The notes under the pieces are model-generated. The model did no database searches. It saw nothing but the letters and a program-made list of their open reading frames with translations, and was not told the origin of the DNA. The translations under genes and the position numbers were made by a program. Shown here piece after piece: positions 33,556-41,410 of a DNA stretch of 57,365 bases (position 1 is its first letter; each line of letters opens with the position of its first letter). The DNA comes from CAZCZU01 sp964503475 (GTDB lineage: Bacteria > Pseudomonadota > Zetaproteobacteria > Mariprofundales > Mariprofundaceae): the NCBI GenBank assembly GCA_964503475.1, contig CAZCZU010000013.1:1-57365 (forward strand), in the 5' to 3' direction.

Positions 33556-34209
33556 TCATTCGCCTTGTCGATATGCGCCGAACAGTGTGCTTCCCAGCCG
33601 CACCATCGTCGCACCCTCCTCGACAGCGACCTGCCAGTCGCCGCTCATCCCCATGCAAAGCTCGCGAAGCCTTCCATCGCCGGAGCCATCCCGCAAGTCC
33701 CTGAGTTGCCGGAATGCCTCCCGCTCGCCGCCCGCTTTGGCTGCCATACCCATCAGGCCGCACACTTCCAGCGCCTCGATGCCGGCAAGCGCCTGCAAAA
33801 GCGCCGGCAATGCATCGGGGGCGACCCCCTGCTTCTGCGCTTCGCCGGAGATATTCACCTGCACCAGCACCGGCAAGCTGCGCCCTTCCACATGACGGGC
33901 CACCGCCTCGGCGGTCTCGATATCACACAGGCTGTGCCACATGGCGGCATGGCGACCGACATACTTGGCCTTGTTCTTCTGCAGCGGCCCGATCATGTGC
34001 CAGCGGCAGTCGGGATACTTCTCGGCCCGATCGCGCAGCGATTGCGGGCGCGACTCGCCGAAATCGCATTGCCCGGCTGCAATCAGGCACTCCACCGCTG
34101 CATCCTCACTATACTTGGAGACAGCCAGCAGGCGTACTCCTTTCGGTTCCAGGGTGTCGCAAAGCCCGCGCCAGCGCTGCTGCAGTGCCGTACAGGCCGC
34201 ATCAGCCAT
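33556..34209 (-). CDS. yggS: YggS family pyridoxal phosphate homeostasis protein
   Basis: A 217-residue single TIM-barrel PLP protein related to alanine racemase domain 1. LLAVSKYS carries the PLP lysine; FGESRPQSL, WHMIGPLQKNKAKYV, LVQVNISGE and LCMGMSGDW are the family blocks (GESR replaces the usual GENY). It maintains PLP pools and has no racemase activity. It overlaps the downstream end of the WecA-like gene by 8 bases, so the glycan cluster is fused to this housekeeping set. Confidence 0.94.
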   Translation of the reverse strand: MADAACTALQQRWRGLCDTLEPKGVRLLAVSKYSEDAAVECLIAAGQCDFGESRPQSLRDRAEKYPDCRWHMIGPLQKNKAKYVGRHAAMWHSLCDIETAEAVARHVEGRSLPVLVQVNISGEAQKQGVAPDALPALLQALAGIEALEVCGLMGMAAKAGGEREAFRQLRDLRDGSGDGRLRELCMGMSGDWQVAVEEGATMVRLGSTLFGAYRQGE

Positions 34210-35305
34210 GGTTGTTGTCCGCCCGGATCATCAGGAAGCTGAGTACGCTGTAGAAGACCACCGACTGCACCAGCAGCAGCCAGACCGTGAAGATCGGGCT
34301 CTTGACCAGGGCCAGCGCCGCAATACCGATCACCAGCGTAAAGGCGACGATCAGAATGACCGCCTGCAGCTGCGAGCAACCGATCGCCATCAGGCGATGG
34401 TGCAGATGATCGCGGCCGACGAACTCGATCCACTGACGCACGCTTTTCACATCGCCGCGTGCGATGCGAGCGATGGTGGTATAGATCATGTCGAAGATCA
34501 TGACCGAAAAGATCAGCAGAGGTGCGGCATAGGCCTTGACCGGGCCATCCGAGGACCAGTCGCCCATCACCGCCACGGCGGCCATCATCCAGCCGAGATA
34601 GGTGCTGCCGACATCGCCCAGGAAGGTACGGGCCGGGCGCTGGTAGCGGGCATTATCCGGCATGAAGCCGACCGCAGCGCCCGCCAGGGCCAGACAGATA
34701 TAGAGCATATAGCCCTGACCGGTGTGCCAGGCCAGAAAACCCATCAGGCCACAGACGGCAGCGGCAAGCGAGGCGGCCAGGCCGTTGATACCGTCGAGGA
34801 AATTGAAGGCGTTGGTAATGCCGATCACCCACAGGGCCGTGACCAGATACTCAAGCCCGTAGCCCCACCAGGTATGCGGCGCAAACTCGATCACCACGCC
34901 GCAATAGAGCAGCACCATCACGGCCACCATCTGGCCGAACAGCTTGATGGCGGCCGACAACTCCTTCATATCGTCGATCAGGGAGAGCAGCGCCACGATC
35001 AGGGCCGAGATGCAGACGCCTTTAAGCTCCAGCGAATAGCTGAAGTTGAAGAAGAGGGTCATGTTCACCGACAGCAATACGGCCAGACCACCAATGCGCG
35101 GCGTCGGCTTGGCGTGCACACGCCGTGCACTCGGATAGTCGAGCGCCCCCACCTTCCAGGCAAAGCGGATCACCAGCGGCATCAGGCCATAGGTAAGCAA
35201 TGCCGCCACCATGGCCAGCTTGACGCCATGGGTCAGAAGCCCGTTCATCGCCCACGGACCGGCCAGCAGCAGGCCGGTGGCCAGGGCCAGTATTCGCAGC
35301 TTCAT
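34202..35305 (-). CDS. WecA/MraY-family polyprenyl-phosphate sugar-1-phosphate transferase
   Basis: A 367-residue, roughly 11-helix membrane enzyme that starts glycan assembly by loading a sugar-1-phosphate (often GlcNAc-1-P) onto undecaprenyl phosphate. Catalytic motifs seen: SARRVHAKPTPRIGG, LIDDMKEL (Mg-binding DD), NAFNFLDGINGLA, DVGSTYLG and the HHRL motif near the C-terminal loop. WecA-like rather than MraY because the MraY signature is absent and a glycan cluster follows. The ATG at 35305 is chosen; a GTG at 35323 would add six residues. Confidence 0.92.
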   Translation of the reverse strand: MKLRILALATGLLLAGPWAMNGLLTHGVKLAMVAALLTYGLMPLVIRFAWKVGALDYPSARRVHAKPTPRIGGLAVLLSVNMTLFFNFSYSLELKGVCISALIVALLSLIDDMKELSAAIKLFGQMVAVMVLLYCGVVIEFAPHTWWGYGLEYLVTALWVIGITNAFNFLDGINGLAASLAAAVCGLMGFLAWHTGQGYMLYICLALAGAAVGFMPDNARYQRPARTFLGDVGSTYLGWMMAAVAVMGDWSSDGPVKAYAAPLLIFSVMIFDMIYTTIARIARGDVKSVRQWIEFVGRDHLHHRLMAIGCSQLQAVILIVAFTLVIGIAALALVKSPIFTVWLLLVQSVVFYSVLSFLMIRADNNHG

Positions 35306-35313
35306 TGAATCGA

Positions 35314-36339
35314 TCAGAGGCACTTCTGCACCGCCTGTTGTATCTGTTGCATCTCCATCTCACTCGCATCGGCCAGGAGCGGCAGCGACAGGCATGTTTT
35401 CCAGGCCTGCTCCGCCCCCGGACAGGTATCCCCGGTCGCATGGTGCAGCGGCCGGCTCACAGGGCGCGCGGCGCCGACCCCCTCGGCATGCAGGGCCGCC
35501 ACCGACTCGGCCGCACTGCCATCGACGCGCACGATATAGCGGTAATGATTGCTTGCATGCAGGTCGGCCACCGGTTCGGCATCGACATCGGCAAACCAGC
35601 CATCCATCTGCATGGCGCGCAGCCGGCGCTGCTCCGCCTCATCATCGGCCTGCTGCATGCGGCAGCGGGCCAGGGTGGCGTGCAGATCCGAAAGCTGGTG
35701 ATGGCCGGCATAACTGATCTCGGGAGCGGCCCTGTCCGGGTCGCGCATGGCCATGATACGCTCCGTCATGGCCGGGTCATTCGCCAGAACCATGCCACCG
35801 TAGGCACCGCCCCATGGCTTGGTGGCATAAAAGGAGCTCACCGTGAGTGAGCCGAAAGCACCGACCGGACGACCGGCCAGCTGTGCGCCGGGCGCCTGGG
35901 CGATATCCTCGATCACCGGGCAGGGCCAGCTCTGCGCGGCCAATGGCTCCACCATGCCGAAGGGGTGCACCAGAATCACGGCATCCAGCGCTTCTGCCGC
36001 CGCCATCGCCGCCTCACCATCCAGGCGCAGCGAGGCATCGCAATCCATGCAGACGGGCGTAGCACCGGCCGCGCGTACAGCATGCAACAGCGAAGCACAG
36101 CCATAGGCCGGAATCCCGACCCGGGTTACCGGTCGCATCTCCGCCAGAGCCCGCAGGGCCAGCATCAGACCGCTGGTGCCGGAATCAACCGCCACGGCAT
36201 GGCTGCGCTGCAGCAGGGTCGACACCTCGGCCTCAAGATGTGCGGCCTCCTCTCCCATGGCCGTGTGGCCGGAGGCGATGGTGCGCCCGACCTCGGCCAG
36301 GCAGGCGTCGTCGAAACGGGGACGGGAATGGGGAATCAT
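35314..36339 (-). CDS. DegT/DnrJ/EryC1/StrS-family sugar aminotransferase
   Basis: A 341-residue PLP aminotransferase-fold protein. It begins IPHSRPRFDD, has SGTSGLMLAL (phosphate-binding), VIEDIAQAPGA (Asp to the pyridine ring), and the PLP lysine in SSFYATKPWGG. These enzymes make amino sugars from nucleotide-linked keto-sugars. It is somewhat shorter than typical (about 370) and its middle is divergent, so substrate is open. The PIG-L deacetylase directly upstream suggests that free or re-acylated amino groups occur on the glycan. Confidence 0.87.
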   Translation of the reverse strand: MIPHSRPRFDDACLAEVGRTIASGHTAMGEEAAHLEAEVSTLLQRSHAVAVDSGTSGLMLALRALAEMRPVTRVGIPAYGCASLLHAVRAAGATPVCMDCDASLRLDGEAAMAAAEALDAVILVHPFGMVEPLAAQSWPCPVIEDIAQAPGAQLAGRPVGAFGSLTVSSFYATKPWGGAYGGMVLANDPAMTERIMAMRDPDRAAPEISYAGHHQLSDLHATLARCRMQQADDEAEQRRLRAMQMDGWFADVDAEPVADLHASNHYRYIVRVDGSAAESVAALHAEGVGAARPVSRPLHHATGDTCPGAEQAWKTCLSLPLLADASEMEMQQIQQAVQKCL

Positions 36340-36352
36340 GCGCACATGCCCT

Positions 36353-36964
36353 CTACAGGCGCATGCGCACCGGCATGAAGCCCTCGGCCACCGGAATACG
36401 CGCCTGCACGCCACGGAAATGGGCCGTGGCCAGGGCAATCTCGACGATATCGAGGCGCAGATGGGTGCGATCCACCTGCGAAGCGTGCGCCTTCAGGGCA
36501 TTCACCTTGGTATCGATCGTGGACTGGATATCCATATAGACGGTCGGCTCGAAGGCGATCGACGACGGCGTCTCGTAAGCCAGCACATTGGGCACATAGC
36601 GGGTCACCGAATTGGCCACCTCGGCCATGGTGCGGTGATCCTGATGGGTATCGTCGCGGTAGTTGGCGTAGACGCGGTCCGGCTGCACGGCATGCATCAC
36701 CTCCTCCAGCCGCGCCATCAGTTGCGGCGCCTGCTCGGGCAGGCGGGTATCGGCAAAGCCGCCCCAGTGCACTTCGCTCACCCCCAGAATCGCGGCCGAG
36801 GCCTCCTGCTCGCTGCGGCGCTTCTCGCCCTCGCCACCGACATCGCCGTAGGTGGCAATGAACAGGTGCACACTATCGCCGCGTTCGGCATGCACGGCCA
36901 GCGTGCCGCCGCAGCCAATCTCAAGGTCATCCGGGTGTGGCGCCAGGGCCAGAATGGTACTCAT
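36353..36964 (-). CDS. PIG-L/LmbE family deacetylase
   Basis: A 203-residue Zn-dependent N-acetylsugar deacetylase-like protein. The zinc and catalytic motif HPDDLEIGCGG is at residues ~9-19 and the second motif THQDHRTMAEV in the middle. It likely removes N-acetyl groups from a glycan intermediate so that another acyl group may be added. The start ATG overlaps the stop of the WbqC-like gene (ATGA); the longer upstream frame is a shadow of that gene. Confidence 0.9.
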   Translation of the reverse strand: MSTILALAPHPDDLEIGCGGTLAVHAERGDSVHLFIATYGDVGGEGEKRRSEQEASAAILGVSEVHWGGFADTRLPEQAPQLMARLEEVMHAVQPDRVYANYRDDTHQDHRTMAEVANSVTRYVPNVLAYETPSSIAFEPTVYMDIQSTIDTKVNALKAHASQVDRTHLRLDIVEIALATAHFRGVQARIPVAEGFMPVRMRL

Positions 36965-37653
36965 CGCGCAATCTCCCCCATCTTGCGTATCACCTCCGCA
37001 GCATCCGGGCCGACATTGAACAGCAGATCGATCACCGACAGGTGCGAAACAAATTCGCCATGCAGTTGCGGATAGACCGGAGCCTCCGCTTCCTGAAACC
37101 ACAATTCAAGACCGGCCGCGGAAAAAGCCTCCTGCTGCAGGTAGTTGCGTCCCTCGCGTCCGGAGAGGTAGGCATCGCCGCCCAGTTCACGGGTCAGTTG
37201 AATCAGGCGTTCGGTCGGATCCTCTTCACACGTGGCCATCTCCGAGGCGATGTGGAGCGGTGCCGTGCAGCCGAGCATCTCGCCAACGGCCCGGATCAAT
37301 CTGCTGTTCAGCCGGGCGATGTGCTGCCAGTCGCGCGACAGGATAGCGCGCAGCTCGGGCCAGTAATCATCAAGGTAGGGGGCTTTGGCGTAGGCCTGCT
37401 CGATGGCGCGCGCCTGCTTGCGCACCCAGGCATCACCGCTGATCGTCACCTCATCGATGCGTTGCGGAAAACGATAGCCGACCGGCACCGTAATCCACTG
37501 CGGCCCGTTGGCCGTCTTGATGCGGTTGCGGTTCTGCCACTCGTTCTTGTGGTACTGCACCGTATCGAGGATGACAAAGGCATCGGCCAGCATCCATTTA
37601 TGGAAGAAGCCGGACCACGGCAGGTAGTTGGGTTGATGAATGGTCACCAGCAT
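36961..37653 (-). CDS. WbqC-like family protein
   Basis: A 230-residue protein of the WbqC family, found in O-antigen and other glycan clusters. The start TIHQPNYLPWSGFFHKW is the family signature and FVILDTVQYHKNEWQNRN follows; C-terminal part has YLSGREGRNYL and SVIDLLFNVG. Members have been proposed to modify amino sugars, but the reaction is uncertain. It lies directly between the PIG-L and PHP-like genes with 1-4 base overlaps. Confidence 0.88.
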   Translation of the reverse strand: MLVTIHQPNYLPWSGFFHKWMLADAFVILDTVQYHKNEWQNRNRIKTANGPQWITVPVGYRFPQRIDEVTISGDAWVRKQARAIEQAYAKAPYLDDYWPELRAILSRDWQHIARLNSRLIRAVGEMLGCTAPLHIASEMATCEEDPTERLIQLTRELGGDAYLSGREGRNYLQQEAFSAAGLELWFQEAEAPVYPQLHGEFVSHLSVIDLLFNVGPDAAEVIRKMGEIAR

Positions 37654-39116
37654 CAGTTCTTCACCCTCAGCAGGAACGGATTGGCCTCCATGCGGATGCC
37701 GCGCTGCATCGGGATATGCAGACGCACGACATGCGGCCCCGGTGCAAGATCGAGCGGCATACTGGTGCGGCTGCCGCCCGGCGCAAGGCTCACCTGCCCG
37801 ACCACAAAGCCATCGACCACCCACTGCGCCTGAATGGGCTGCCGCCTGGGTAATGGCTTACCCTTCTTGTGCCACTCGCCCAGTGTGGCCACCAGCTCGA
37901 CATGGCCGCTGAGCGAAGCCTCATCGCCGGGCAACAGCCGCCGCCCGTCCGTCGCCTGCAGGTAGAGGGAGCGAAAATACATATTGTGATCCGGCGGCTG
38001 GCGCCAGGCCGTCATGCGCCCCTTGCGCATGGCGGCCAGCACCGCGTCGGGGTCGGGGCTTTTCGACCAGACATCCATCGGGAAGTTGCCAAGGTACTCG
38101 TTGGCCTCTCCCTCTTCGTGGTAGTCGCCGGCCGCCACCCCCCAGATCGGAGCCGGGCGGTAACCCTTCATATAATCCATCATGAAACGATCCCACAGGC
38201 CGCCGGGCACGGTATTGCGGTCGGAATCGCCATAGACGGCGGCAAAGGCATCGGCCGTCGGCGCCTCGAAAACGCGGTCGTTGTAGGGCAACGTATCGAG
38301 CTTCACCCCCATCGGGCCGGGGCGCACGCCGGAGAGGGTGCCCGGATGGGTCCAGATGACGAACAGCCCCTGTTTTTGCGCCGCATGGATAAATGCCGCA
38401 TCGGCATCGACCACCGGCTTCCACCACCAGTAGAGCATCAGCCCGCCCGTCACCAGCAGCATGCCGCCGGCCAGCCGGCGCCGGAAGCGCGAACGGGTGA
38501 AGATCAGCCACAGGAACAGCAGCAGCCCGGCCACGCCCCAGAAGATGCGCGAGAGCTGTGTGCTGCCGCGGATATTCTCCAGCGTATAGCTCGGCAGCGC
38601 CTCGACCTGGGCGGGGCGCTTCAACCCAAGGGCGATGATGTGGCGCTCGGCATTGTGCAGGGTCAGATCGCGAAACGGCAGCCCGCTCCACCAGTAGCCG
38701 GGCGTCGATTCGGTGGCGGCCATAAAACGCATGCCCGGAAAGGCCTCGCGCACTTGCTTCAGATCGAAGAAAAAGCGATCCAGCCCGGTTTCGTGCAACG
38801 AGGGATGCTCCATCGAATAGCCGAGCAGGCGGAGGATCGGATCGATGCCGAGGCGAATCGTGTAGCGGTCGTGCTCGCCGAAACCGAGCACATCGAAACC
38901 GCGCTCGCGGGCCAGGCCGGCCAGCGTACCGAAATCGTGGGCGCCATCGGAGTGGCGGCTGCGCACATCGATCAGCACCCGCTGCGGCTTGAATGGCTCG
39001 CTCGCCGCATCCGCGATTGCATTTTTTGAAATAACCGCATGCGTTTCCGGCTGTGCCATGACCATGGCCGGGAACAACATTATGAGCGCCCATAGCGGAG
39101 CATACCTACGCCGCAT
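37653..39116 (-). CDS. Exported PHP-like protein with an internal membrane hairpin
   Basis: A 487-residue protein with a Sec signal peptide (about residues 1-21, ending VMAQP). The following part has PHP-superfamily-like metal motifs: DVRSRHSDGAHDF (50-62), GFGEHD (78-83) and AATES (133-137). Two membrane helices (about 191-207 and 216-232) then interrupt the fold, and further motifs WTHPG (255-259) and AAGDYHEEG follow. A C-terminal beta-rich region completes it. Both halves would face the periplasm. A phosphoesterase acting on a glycan or lipid-linked product is a guess; I know no characterised relative. Confidence 0.7.
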   Translation of the reverse strand: MRRRYAPLWALIMLFPAMVMAQPETHAVISKNAIADAASEPFKPQRVLIDVRSRHSDGAHDFGTLAGLARERGFDVLGFGEHDRYTIRLGIDPILRLLGYSMEHPSLHETGLDRFFFDLKQVREAFPGMRFMAATESTPGYWWSGLPFRDLTLHNAERHIIALGLKRPAQVEALPSYTLENIRGSTQLSRIFWGVAGLLLFLWLIFTRSRFRRRLAGGMLLVTGGLMLYWWWKPVVDADAAFIHAAQKQGLFVIWTHPGTLSGVRPGPMGVKLDTLPYNDRVFEAPTADAFAAVYGDSDRNTVPGGLWDRFMMDYMKGYRPAPIWGVAAGDYHEEGEANEYLGNFPMDVWSKSPDPDAVLAAMRKGRMTAWRQPPDHNMYFRSLYLQATDGRRLLPGDEASLSGHVELVATLGEWHKKGKPLPRRQPIQAQWVVDGFVVGQVSLAPGGSRTSMPLDLAPGPHVVRLHIPMQRGIRMEANPFLLRVKN

Positions 39117-40230
39117 GACGCACCTCCCGATAGATCGCTTCCAGCCCGTCGATCATCGCCCTGACCGAATAGCTGTCGGCGCGTTTGCGGGCCACGGCTG
39201 TCACCGTATCCGGCCAGGCGTGCAGCAGTGCCGCCGCCACCGCCTCGCTATCGTCGGCATCGACCACGCGCCCGATGCTATCGTCGACCAGCTCCTGCAG
39301 GCCGCAGATATCGGCCACGACACAGGGCAGCGAGGCCGCCATCGCCTCGACCACGGCCCGGCCCATCCCTTCATTATGCGACAACAGGGCGAAGCTCCTG
39401 GCCTCGGCCAGGTAGGGCAGCGGATCGTCCCAGCCGGCGAAGTGCACCTGCCCGTGCAGCCCCAGTTCGTCGCGCAGTGCCTCCAGCGCCACCCGCTCGG
39501 GCCCGTCACCGACAATGGCCAGCCGTGCATCGGGCCTGTCGTGCGCCACGACCGCCCAGGCCCGGATCAGGCGATCCATACCCTTGACCGGCACCAGTCG
39601 TCCCACCGACACCGCCTGCCAGCGCTTCGTATCCCGGCGCAGCCCCGAGATCTGGGCGGCAATCGAATCCACATCAACACCGCTGGGCACCACATGCCAT
39701 TGGGCAGGGCTACCGATGTGCAACTGCAGGTGATCGTCGCGTTCGGCACGGGTTAAAGCGATCAGGGCATGCGTGCGCCGCGCCAGCCAGCGCTCGATGG
39801 CAATGAACAGGCGCGTCTTGGCCGCACCGAAATAGCCGTGAAAGACATGCCCGTGCGGCGTGTGCACCACGGCCAGTTTCCGGGGAGCCGCAAGCCGGCC
39901 CAATGCCCCCGCCTTGGAGGTGTGGGTGTGCAGCAGATCGAAGCGCTCCGCCCGCATCAGGCGGCGCATCTGCCGCCATGCCCGGATATCGTGACCACCG
40001 ATGCTGCGCAGCAGTTGGTCGAGGATCACGATCCGCCCTCCGGCCGTCTCGAAACGGGCCAGCTCCTCGTCGACCCGTGCCGCTTCGGCCGCCGACATCT
40101 CCGACTCCTCACTCGGTCCGAAAGCGAGCACCACCGTATGGCCGGCGCGCACCTGTTCGGTGGCCGAAAGCAGCGTATTCACCGCCGATCCGCCACGATC
40201 CATGCGGGTGATCAGGTGCAGAATCTTCAT
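39106..40230 (-). CDS. GT4-family glycosyltransferase
   Basis: A 374-residue GT-B glycosyltransferase. N-terminal domain: LITRMDRGGSAVNT and LLHTHTSKAGALGR. C-terminal donor domain: VPSGVDVDS, VGRLVPVKGMDRLI, IVGDGPER and the E-x7-E equivalent in NEGMGRAVVEAMAA. Probably cytoplasmic and retaining, adding a sugar to the lipid-linked unit; donor and acceptor cannot be told. It overlaps the PHP-like gene by 11 bases and the upstream GT4 gene by four. Confidence 0.92.
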   Translation of the reverse strand: MKILHLITRMDRGGSAVNTLLSATEQVRAGHTVVLAFGPSEESEMSAAEAARVDEELARFETAGGRIVILDQLLRSIGGHDIRAWRQMRRLMRAERFDLLHTHTSKAGALGRLAAPRKLAVVHTPHGHVFHGYFGAAKTRLFIAIERWLARRTHALIALTRAERDDHLQLHIGSPAQWHVVPSGVDVDSIAAQISGLRRDTKRWQAVSVGRLVPVKGMDRLIRAWAVVAHDRPDARLAIVGDGPERVALEALRDELGLHGQVHFAGWDDPLPYLAEARSFALLSHNEGMGRAVVEAMAASLPCVVADICGLQELVDDSIGRVVDADDSEAVAAALLHAWPDTVTAVARKRADSYSVRAMIDGLEAIYREVRHAA

Positions 40231-41399
40231 CGGTCAGCGAATGCCTTCACATGGCGGATGAACGCCTCGTCGTGGTGTTCCCAGGCATAGGCATCGGCCG
40301 CCGCCCGGTGCAGTTCGGCCCGCATCGGCTCGCGATCCTCCGGCAGCTCATCGAGCATCGCCAGCACCGCATCGGCCAGTGCCTCGGGGGTGGCATCGGC
40401 GGCCAGACGGTTGTGCGGCAGGCTGGCCACCACCTCGGGATTGGCCCCCACCGGCGTGGCCACCACCGGCAGGCCGGCGGCATTGGCCTCGATCGTCACC
40501 AGCCCGAAGCCCTCCAGGGCCCGGGTCGGCAACAGGAAAATATCGGCGGCATTGAGAGTGCGGTGCACCTCCTTCTCCGACAAAAAGCCGCAGAAACTGA
40601 CAATATCCCCGACCTGCAGCATGCCGGCCAGATGCCGCAATGGCTCAAGCAGCGGCCCCGTGCCGACCACGCACCAGCGCACATCGGGCCGGTGCACCCG
40701 CACCATGGCCGCCGTCTGCACCAGCAGGTCGACACCGGTGCGCGGCACCAGATTACGCAGCGTCACCACGACCGGCCCCTCCCAGTTGCAGGAGGCGCGA
40801 ATCTCCCTGCGATCCGGCTTCATGCTGTGGCGTACATCGACGCCACCCGGCACCACCGCCACCTCGCTGTGGATGCCAAACGCCTCGGCAAGCCTGCGGC
40901 GCGTATATTCGCTGAGCACCAGCAAGCGCTCGGCCGAGCGGTAGACGCTCCCCTCGAGGCGGCGCATCGCCGCTGTCGCCAGGCGATGCTTCCAGTTCCA
41001 GTCCAGGCCGTGGCGGGTGGCATACTCCTCATAGGCAAAGGAGTAGCAGACCTGCAGGCGTGGCAGACGGCAGCCGGCCTTGTAAAGCGCCCACATAACG
41101 AACGGCTGCTCGGCCACCACCATATCGAAGGCTCCGGCATGCACGCCCCACCACTTGCTCGCTTCTTGCAGCAGCTGGCGCATGCCGGCAACACCCTTGT
41201 CGCCGGAAAACGGCAGCCGGTATTCGGTCACCCCGGGGCGAACCTCGACCTTCAGCGGCGCGTCGGGAGCCGGCTGGCGGGTCAGGATCGACACCTTGAT
41301 ACGCGCCTCATCAATCGCGCGCACATGGTGATGCAGCATGCGCTCCGCCCCGCCATGCACCGTTTCGGCCGAGACATCGGCCACCAGCAGTATCCGCAT
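40227..41399 (-). CDS. GT4-family glycosyltransferase
   Basis: A 390-residue GT-B enzyme. It starts RILLVADVSAETVHGGAERM and has VVPGGVDVRH, VTLRNLVPRTGVDLLV, VVGTGPLLEPL and ALEGFGLVTIEANAAGLPV (E-x7-E region). ATG at 41399 has GGGAG just before it; an ATG at 41411 overlapping the amidotransferase stop is also possible. Substrates unknown. Confidence 0.9.
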   Translation of the reverse strand: MRILLVADVSAETVHGGAERMLHHHVRAIDEARIKVSILTRQPAPDAPLKVEVRPGVTEYRLPFSGDKGVAGMRQLLQEASKWWGVHAGAFDMVVAEQPFVMWALYKAGCRLPRLQVCYSFAYEEYATRHGLDWNWKHRLATAAMRRLEGSVYRSAERLLVLSEYTRRRLAEAFGIHSEVAVVPGGVDVRHSMKPDRREIRASCNWEGPVVVTLRNLVPRTGVDLLVQTAAMVRVHRPDVRWCVVGTGPLLEPLRHLAGMLQVGDIVSFCGFLSEKEVHRTLNAADIFLLPTRALEGFGLVTIEANAAGLPVVATPVGANPEVVASLPHNRLAADATPEALADAVLAMLDELPEDREPMRAELHRAAADAYAWEHHDEAFIRHVKAFADR

Positions 41400-41410
41400 T
41401 GCACTCCCCA

